Position numbers and translations under genes: made by a program
Shown here: positions 59,935-64,000 of the stretch, piece by piece
How the letters are laid out: each line of letters starts with the position of its first letter
Numbering within the stretch: the first letter of the stretch is position 1
NCBI RefSeq assembly: GCF_009905615.1
Contig: NZ_JAAAKW010000001.1
Span: 186,001 to 250,000 of the forward strand
From: Pseudomonas sp. SLFW
GTDB lineage: Bacteria; Pseudomonadota; Gammaproteobacteria; Pseudomonadales; Pseudomonadaceae
Direction of reading: 5' to 3'
DNA length: 64,000 nucleotides
The notes under the pieces: generated by a model
Seen by the model: only the letters and a program-made list of their open reading frames with translations
What the model was told of the DNA's origin: nothing
Databases searched by the model: none

Positions 59935-60260
59935 CACGCCAGTACAGACACCGCGGAACCCGACTTGGGTGCAGGCCGAACGCAGGCGGCGCGGAGTGGG
60001 TCGAGCGGCATGGATGCCGCGAGAGCGCCGCAAGGACATGGATGTCCGTTCGGCGCGGGCCCACGGAGCGTCGCCGGAGTGAGGGTACTTCGACGAAGTC
60101 GAAGCCAAACCAGGAGCAGGGCCTTTTGGTTACTTTTTGGCTCTTGAAAAAGTGACCCGCCGTAAGGGCGGAACCGATATAAGCAACACCACCGCAATTG
60201 GATATGCCCCCAATCTCAGCCAACAAAAAAACCCCACTACAAAGAGCGGGGTTTTTCATT
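59935..60260. repeat. Copy 2 of the ~340-bp inverted element
   Basis: The inverse of copy 1, from CACGCCAGTACAGACACCGC to the terminator hairpin next to actP. It shares GGTGCAGGCCGAACGCAGGC and GAAGTCGAAGCCAAACCAGG with the complement of copy 1. The two copies are separated by about 370 bp. Confidence 0.75.
60225..60256 (-). terminator. Rho-independent terminator of the actP operon
   Basis: Read on the minus strand it is the same hairpin as after the DUF3309 gene, with T-run TTTTTTT. It starts about 21 bp beyond the actP stop and forms the outer end of inverted element copy 2. Confidence 0.88.
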
Positions 60261-60277
60261 TGAAACGCTAACTCAGA

Positions 60278-61936
60278 TCAGTGAGAAACCGCCCCACTCG
60301 CCCCCAGACCGGTCTGCGAACGCACGAACTGCGGGAAGAACAACGCACGTTCACCCTCGGCCGCTTTCGACTTGTCAGTGATCGAGAAGAACCAGATCCC
60401 CACGAACGCAATGATGATCGAGAAGAACGCCGGGTACTCGTACGGGAAGATCGCCTTCTCGTGATGCAGAATCTGCACCCAGATGGTCGGGCCTAGGATC
60501 ATCAGCACCACGGCACTGATCAAGCCCATCCAGCCGCCGATCATCGCGCCGCGAGTCGTCAGGTTTTTCCAGTACATCGAGAGCAACAACACAGGGAAGT
60601 TACAGCTCGCCGCGATGGAGAACGCCAGGCCGACCATGAACGCAATGTTCTGACTTTCAAACGCGATACCCAGCACGATGGCCACGACAGCCAGCGCAAC
60701 CGTGGTGTATTTCGACACGCGGATTTCGTCTTTCTCGTTGGCTTTGCCCGCTTTGATCACGCTGGCATACAGGTCGTGAGACACCGCCGACGCACCGGCC
60801 AGGGTCAGACCGGCTACCACCGCCAGAATGGTCGCGAACGCCACCGCCGAGATGAAGCCCAGGAACAGGCTGCCACCGACCGCGTTGGCCAAGTGCACCG
60901 CCGCCATGTTGTTACCGCCCAACAGAGCGCCTGCGGCATCTTTGAACATCGGGTTGGTGCTGACCAGCAGGATCGCGCCGAAGCCGATGATGAAGGTCAG
61001 GATGTAGAAGTAGCCGATGAAGCCAGTCGCGTACAGAACCGATTTACGGGCTTCTTTCGCGTCGCTCACTGTGAAGAAGCGCATCAGGATGTGTGGCAGG
61101 CCAGCCGTACCGAACATCAGGGCCAGACCCAGGGAGAACGCCGAGATCGGATCTTTCACCAGACCGCCGGGGCTCATGATGGCCTCGCCTTTCGGGTGAA
61201 CCTTCACGGCTTCGGAGAACAGCACGTTGAAGTCGAAATTGACGTGTTTCATCACCATCAGCGCCATGAACGAGGCACCGGACAGCAGCAAGACTGCCTT
61301 GATGATCTGCACCCAGGTGGTCGCCAGCATGCCGCCGAACAACACATACAGGCACATCAGGATACCGACCAGCACCACCGCGACGTTGTAGTCGAGGCCG
61401 AACAGCAGCTGGATCAGCTTGCCCGCACCGACCATTTGCGCGATCAGGTAGAACGCCACGACCACCAGCGAACCACAGGCGGACAGGGTACGGATTTCCT
61501 TCTGCTTCAGGCGGTAGGACGCCACGTCAGCGAAGGTGTACTTGCCCAGGTTACGCAGGCGTTCGGCGATCAGGAACAGGATAATCGGCCAGCCGACGAG
61601 GAAGCCGATCGAATAGATCAGGCCGTCGTAGCCGGATGCGTACACCAGGGCCGAGATACCCAGGAAGGACGCTGCCGACATGTAGTCACCGGCGATGGCC
61701 AGACCGTTCTGGAAACCGGTGATCTTGCCGCCCGCCGCGTAGTAGTCCGCCGCCGATTTGTTTTTCTTGGCCGCCCAGTAGGTCACGCAAAGCGTGGCGC
61801 CGACGAAGATCACGAACATGACGATCGCGGCAACGTTGAGCGGTTGTTTTTGCACGGCACCGGTCAGGGCATCCGCCGCCCAGAGAGTCGGTGCGAAGGC
61901 CGCCAGGCCCAAAGCTGCAAACAGGCGCCGGATCAT
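60278..61936 (-). CDS. actP: Cation/acetate symporter ActP
   Basis: A sodium:solute symporter-family permease for acetate and related short monocarboxylates, 552 residues with about thirteen spans. It has a signal-like N-terminus ([20 protein letters not shown]). Conserved stretches are [30 protein letters not shown] (in parts: [19 protein letters not shown]), [17 protein letters not shown] and [19 protein letters not shown]. Its ATG overlaps the DUF485 stop by four bases. The pair is normally acetate-inducible with acs elsewhere. Confidence 0.94.
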   Translation of the reverse strand: MIRRLFAALGLAAFAPTLWAADALTGAVQKQPLNVAAIVMFVIFVGATLCVTYWAAKKNKSAADYYAAGGKITGFQNGLAIAGDYMSAASFLGISALVYASGYDGLIYSIGFLVGWPIILFLIAERLRNLGKYTFADVASYRLKQKEIRTLSACGSLVVVAFYLIAQMVGAGKLIQLLFGLDYNVAVVLVGILMCLYVLFGGMLATTWVQIIKAVLLLSGASFMALMVMKHVNFDFNVLFSEAVKVHPKGEAIMSPGGLVKDPISAFSLGLALMFGTAGLPHILMRFFTVSDAKEARKSVLYATGFIGYFYILTFIIGFGAILLVSTNPMFKDAAGALLGGNNMAAVHLANAVGGSLFLGFISAVAFATILAVVAGLTLAGASAVSHDLYASVIKAGKANEKDEIRVSKYTTVALAVVAIVLGIAFESQNIAFMVGLAFSIAASCNFPVLLLSMYWKNLTTRGAMIGGWMGLISAVVLMILGPTIWVQILHHEKAIFPYEYPAFFSIIIAFVGIWFFSITDKSKAAEGERALFFPQFVRSQTGLGASGAVSH

Positions 61937-62244
61937 TGTTGTGCCTCCTTCAGGATCGCGTTGTTCAGCTCATCGAACTCGCCGTTTGCACGACGAACGT
62001 AGATGGCGGTCAGCACGAAAGCGGAAAGGATCAGGCCCACGCCGATTGGCATTCCCCAGGTGATGGATGAAGTGGCGCTGAGTTTGGCGCCGAGAATCTG
62101 AGGCCCATACGCAATCAAAAGGATGAAAGCGGAATAGAGCCCAAGCATGATCGCCGAGAGAATCCAGGCGAATCGTTCCCTTTTCGAGACCAGCTCCTTG
62201 AAGCGCGGGCTGTTCTGAATCGAGAGGTAAATGCTGTCGTTCAT
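61933..62244 (-). CDS. DUF485 (YjcH-like) membrane protein
   Basis: A 103-residue inner-membrane protein with two spans ([21 protein letters not shown] and [23 protein letters not shown]), the standard partner gene of actP. The start giving [21 protein letters not shown] is the family N-terminus; upstream in-frame codons are not needed. Its stop overlaps the actP start, so expression is coupled. The ~90 bp upstream should hold the acetate-responsive promoter, which I could not place. Confidence 0.92.
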   Translation of the reverse strand: MNDSIYLSIQNSPRFKELVSKRERFAWILSAIMLGLYSAFILLIAYGPQILGAKLSATSSITWGMPIGVGLILSAFVLTAIYVRRANGEFDELNNAILKEAQQ

Positions 62245-62477
62245 TGTTTTTGTCCTCGCAGCACAGATGGATGTCACGTATTCCACTTTAGCTGGCTCTA
62301 GGCCGCGCTCCAGACGACCTTAGTATTAGAACGACATTAGTTGATACACAGGGCACTGCACGGGGGTGAGGAAGTGGGAAAAGCGGAGGCATGTTTGGCA
62401 GAAGAAGCGTGCCGTTGTTGCGGCACTGCGCCTGTGGCAGCCCGGCTCAACGTATGGAAATATTCGAAACAAAGAAA

Positions 62478-62503
62478 CCGCCCGGCAATCACTTGCCGGG
62501 CGG
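62478..62503 (-). terminator. Rho-independent terminator of the betX-like gene
   Basis: A perfect 11-bp stem CCGCCCGGCAA/TTGCCGGGCGG with a TCAC loop, followed on the minus strand by TTTCTTTGTTTC. It lies about 30 bp beyond the stop codon. Confidence 0.9.
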
Positions 62504-62534
62504 CTGGGGTCACGCATGAATCTTTTGCGGCAAA

Positions 62535-63392
62535 TTACTTACCGGTCCACTCTTTGACGCGATCCGGGTGTTTGGCGACCCAGTCTTTCGCAGCCTGTTC
62601 AGGCTTGGCGCCGTCCTGAATGGCGAGCATGACTTCGCCGATCTCGTCCTTGCTGCTCCACTGGAATTTTTTCAGGAAGTCAGCAACGTCTGGCGCTTTA
62701 GTGGCCAGCTCTTTGCTGCCGACGCTGTCCACGGTTTCAGCTGCACCGTAAACGCCTTTTGGATCTTCCAGGAATTTCAGTTTCCACTTGGCGAACATCC
62801 AGTGCGGCACCCAACCGGTGACGGCGATGGATTCTTTCTTATTCTCAGCGCGGGTCAGCTCGGCAATCATGCCGGCGCCGGAACTCGCCTGAAGTTTGTA
62901 GCCGTCCAGACCGTAGTCTTTGATGGCCTGATCGGTCTTGATCATTACGCCCGAACCAGCGTCGATGCCGACGATTTTCTTCTTGAAGGACTCATCGGTC
63001 TTCAGGTCGGCAACCGAGTTGGCTTTCACGTACTCAGGCACGATCAGGCCGATCTTGGCGTCTTTGAAGTTAGGACCGTAGTCGGTGACCTTGTCCTTGT
63101 TCTTTTCCCAGTATTCGCCGTGTGTCACGGGCAGCCAGGCGGACAGCATCATGTCCAGTTTGCCGGTGGCAACGCCCTGCCACATGATCCCGGCAGCGAC
63201 GGCCTGCAGTTTCACGGGGTAGCCCAGTTTCTGTTTGATCACTTCGGCTGCGACGTTGGTCGTCGCAACGCTGTCGGACCAGCCATCCACATAACCGATG
63301 CTCAGCTCGGGTTTGTCGGCGGCAATGGCCAGCGTGGAACTGATAGCAAGGGCCAGCGCGGCACCCGCACCCAGGATATTTCGCATCTTCAT
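62535..63392 (-). CDS. betX: Glycine betaine-binding periplasmic protein, BetX-like
   Basis: A 285-residue OpuAC-type substrate-binding protein with signal peptide ILGAGAALALAISSTLAIA. Aromatic residues that could form the betaine cage occur in GYVDGWSDS, AAGIMWQGV, AWLPVTHGEYW and GWVPHWMFAK. No permease or ATPase gene accompanies it. In P. aeruginosa an orphan betaine-binding protein (BetX) beside actP feeds the separately encoded CbcWV core; I assign this by analogy. The start follows GGGGAAGTAACG. Confidence 0.78.
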   Translation of the reverse strand: MKMRNILGAGAALALAISSTLAIAADKPELSIGYVDGWSDSVATTNVAAEVIKQKLGYPVKLQAVAAGIMWQGVATGKLDMMLSAWLPVTHGEYWEKNKDKVTDYGPNFKDAKIGLIVPEYVKANSVADLKTDESFKKKIVGIDAGSGVMIKTDQAIKDYGLDGYKLQASSGAGMIAELTRAENKKESIAVTGWVPHWMFAKWKLKFLEDPKGVYGAAETVDSVGSKELATKAPDVADFLKKFQWSSKDEIGEVMLAIQDGAKPEQAAKDWVAKHPDRVKEWTGK

Positions 63393-63811
63393 CGTTACTT
63401 CCCCGGTAGTCCTGCACCCGACGGCGGTCGGGTATCGTTAACGTTTTTTTAAGCTCGCAGCCCGCGCACGCATTTGGCGCACCGCTTAACTTTCACGCTT
63501 CAACCACTTGCCTTCGCAGCAGCACTCGCTGCATCGACGAGCCGATCATCAACCCCCACCGACCTTGTGCCTTTCCTGTCAACGACACTCAGACAGCGGG
63601 AAACGACATCACAGGGCCATCAACGACAAACAGGTCGTAAAAGAGGGCCCGGTCCGTCCGAAACTTGCATGCTTTAAAAGCAGCGGCGAGTTTCGAGCCT
63701 TGAACGGCAAGAAAAAGCAAAGCGGCGATGCCCCAACGTGTAGCGTGAGGCCTGCCGTTTTGAGGGCCCCCTGAGCTATGCTGCGGCCCTCTGCTCCTTT
63801 TCGGCCCCATC
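63393..63811. other. Divergent spacer, no gene seen
   Basis: A 419-bp region between the betX-like start and the GH17-like start. Short open frames exist on both strands but none has a ribosome site or family features. An AT-rich stretch (CGTTAACGTTTTTTTAAGC) next to the betX-like gene is a plausible promoter area. TGAGGGCCCCCTGAGCTATG lies just before the right-hand gene. Confidence 0.5.
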
Positions 63812-64000
63812 ATGCCCGTCCCCTTCCGCTCGCCTGTTTTGACGTATCTCGCCGCTTGTCTAATCGCGCTGATTGCCCTGTTCGGTTACTGGTACACCCT
63901 TGGCAAACCCGTCGTGCTGCCGGATGCCGCGACGCCGACGCACAAGCTGCAATGCGCGTCCTACACCCCTTTCGATAAAGACCAGTCGCCCTTCGATCAG
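63812..64000 (+). CDS. Membrane-anchored protein, probable GH17-type glycosidase (5' part only)
   Basis: The first 63 codons of a gene running off the right edge. An N-terminal membrane anchor (LTYLAACLIALIALFGYWY) is followed by LPDAATPTHKLQCASYTPFD and KDQSPFDQ. HKLQCASYTPF resembles the start of Pseudomonas glycoside hydrolase family 17-like (beta-glucan-related) proteins as I recall them. With only the N-terminus visible this is tentative. Confidence 0.55.
   Translation, partial: MPVPFRSPVLTYLAACLIALIALFGYWYTLGKPVVLPDAATPTHKLQCASYTPFDKDQSPFDQ

Noticed and set aside
63474..63774. Short open frames between the betX-like and GH17-like genes
   Set aside because: They overlap each other in several frames, lack ribosome sites and show no protein-like features.
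1..64000. tRNA, rRNA, prophage or integrative element
   Set aside because: No cloverleaf sequences with conserved T-loop text, integrase or phage structural genes, or intact transposase were seen. Gene content and order look like core Pseudomonas chromosome.

Overview
The window comes from the chromosome of a fluorescent-type Pseudomonas (P. fluorescens, P. putida or P. syringae relatives). Three things point there: GC-rich coding DNA, the gene families and their order (phhRABC, rluB-scpBA, cpxR-spy-cpxA-trkH, recQ with a FimV-like gene, the N-acetylglutaminylglutamine operon beside yheU and rsmI, and actP with a betX-like gene), and the many palindromic intergenic repeats. No rRNA, tRNA, CRISPR array, prophage or intact insertion sequence is visible.

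Layout. 1-4.6 kb: phenylalanine/tyrosine catabolism, with regulator phhR (cut by the left edge) divergent from phhA-phhB-phhC, then two very small genes. 4.7-8.1 kb: an MFS transporter, the ribosome-rescue factor arfB and the aromatic amino acid permease aroP. 8.5-13.4 kb, minus strand: rnm(yciV)-yciO-scpA-scpB-DUF1289-rluB. 13.5-20.3 kb, mostly plus strand: yciB, yciI, a small coiled-coil membrane protein, a Cpx-type envelope-stress cluster (cpxR, spy-like, cpxA), a nitroreductase (minus strand) and trkH. 20.4-30.8 kb: an AraC regulator, an Mpo1-like protein, an LpxH-like metallophosphoesterase, a compact FimV-like/Rdx/bestrophin operon behind a MarR regulator, recQ, and the UPF0149 and DUF454 genes.

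31-42.4 kb holds the main surface-attachment locus. A 1951-residue LapA-class adhesin has a retention module, a candidate LapG cleavage site, three long near-identical repeats, a von Willebrand A domain and a C-terminal RTX region. It is divergent from its own type I secretion set (TolC-like, ABC exporter, HlyD-like). 42.9-51 kb: a two-domain PPK2 kinase (pap), mnmC, and an ABC transporter with an AttH/CrtC-like lipoprotein. 51.4-56.2 kb: the N-acetylglutaminylglutamine amide (NAGGN) osmoprotectant operon. 56.4-64 kb: yheU, the CsrA paralogue rsmI, ynfA, a short-chain dehydrogenase, DUF2784 and DUF3309 genes, then actP-DUF485 and a betX-like glycine-betaine binding protein, and the start of a probable GH17-type gene.

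The intergenic DNA is unusually rich in repeats. A REPIN family of about 90 bp (arms like GGGAGCGAATTCATTCGCGA) occurs in eight more or less complete copies plus one half copy. At least three further palindromic families are present. A 43-bp tandem repeat sits between outward-facing REP arms near 42.5 kb. Two inverted copies of an element of about 340 bp separate the convergent DUF3309 and actP genes. The most original biology I can support is the VWA-bearing LapA-class adhesin locus and this repeat architecture; the rest is mostly core Pseudomonas genome.
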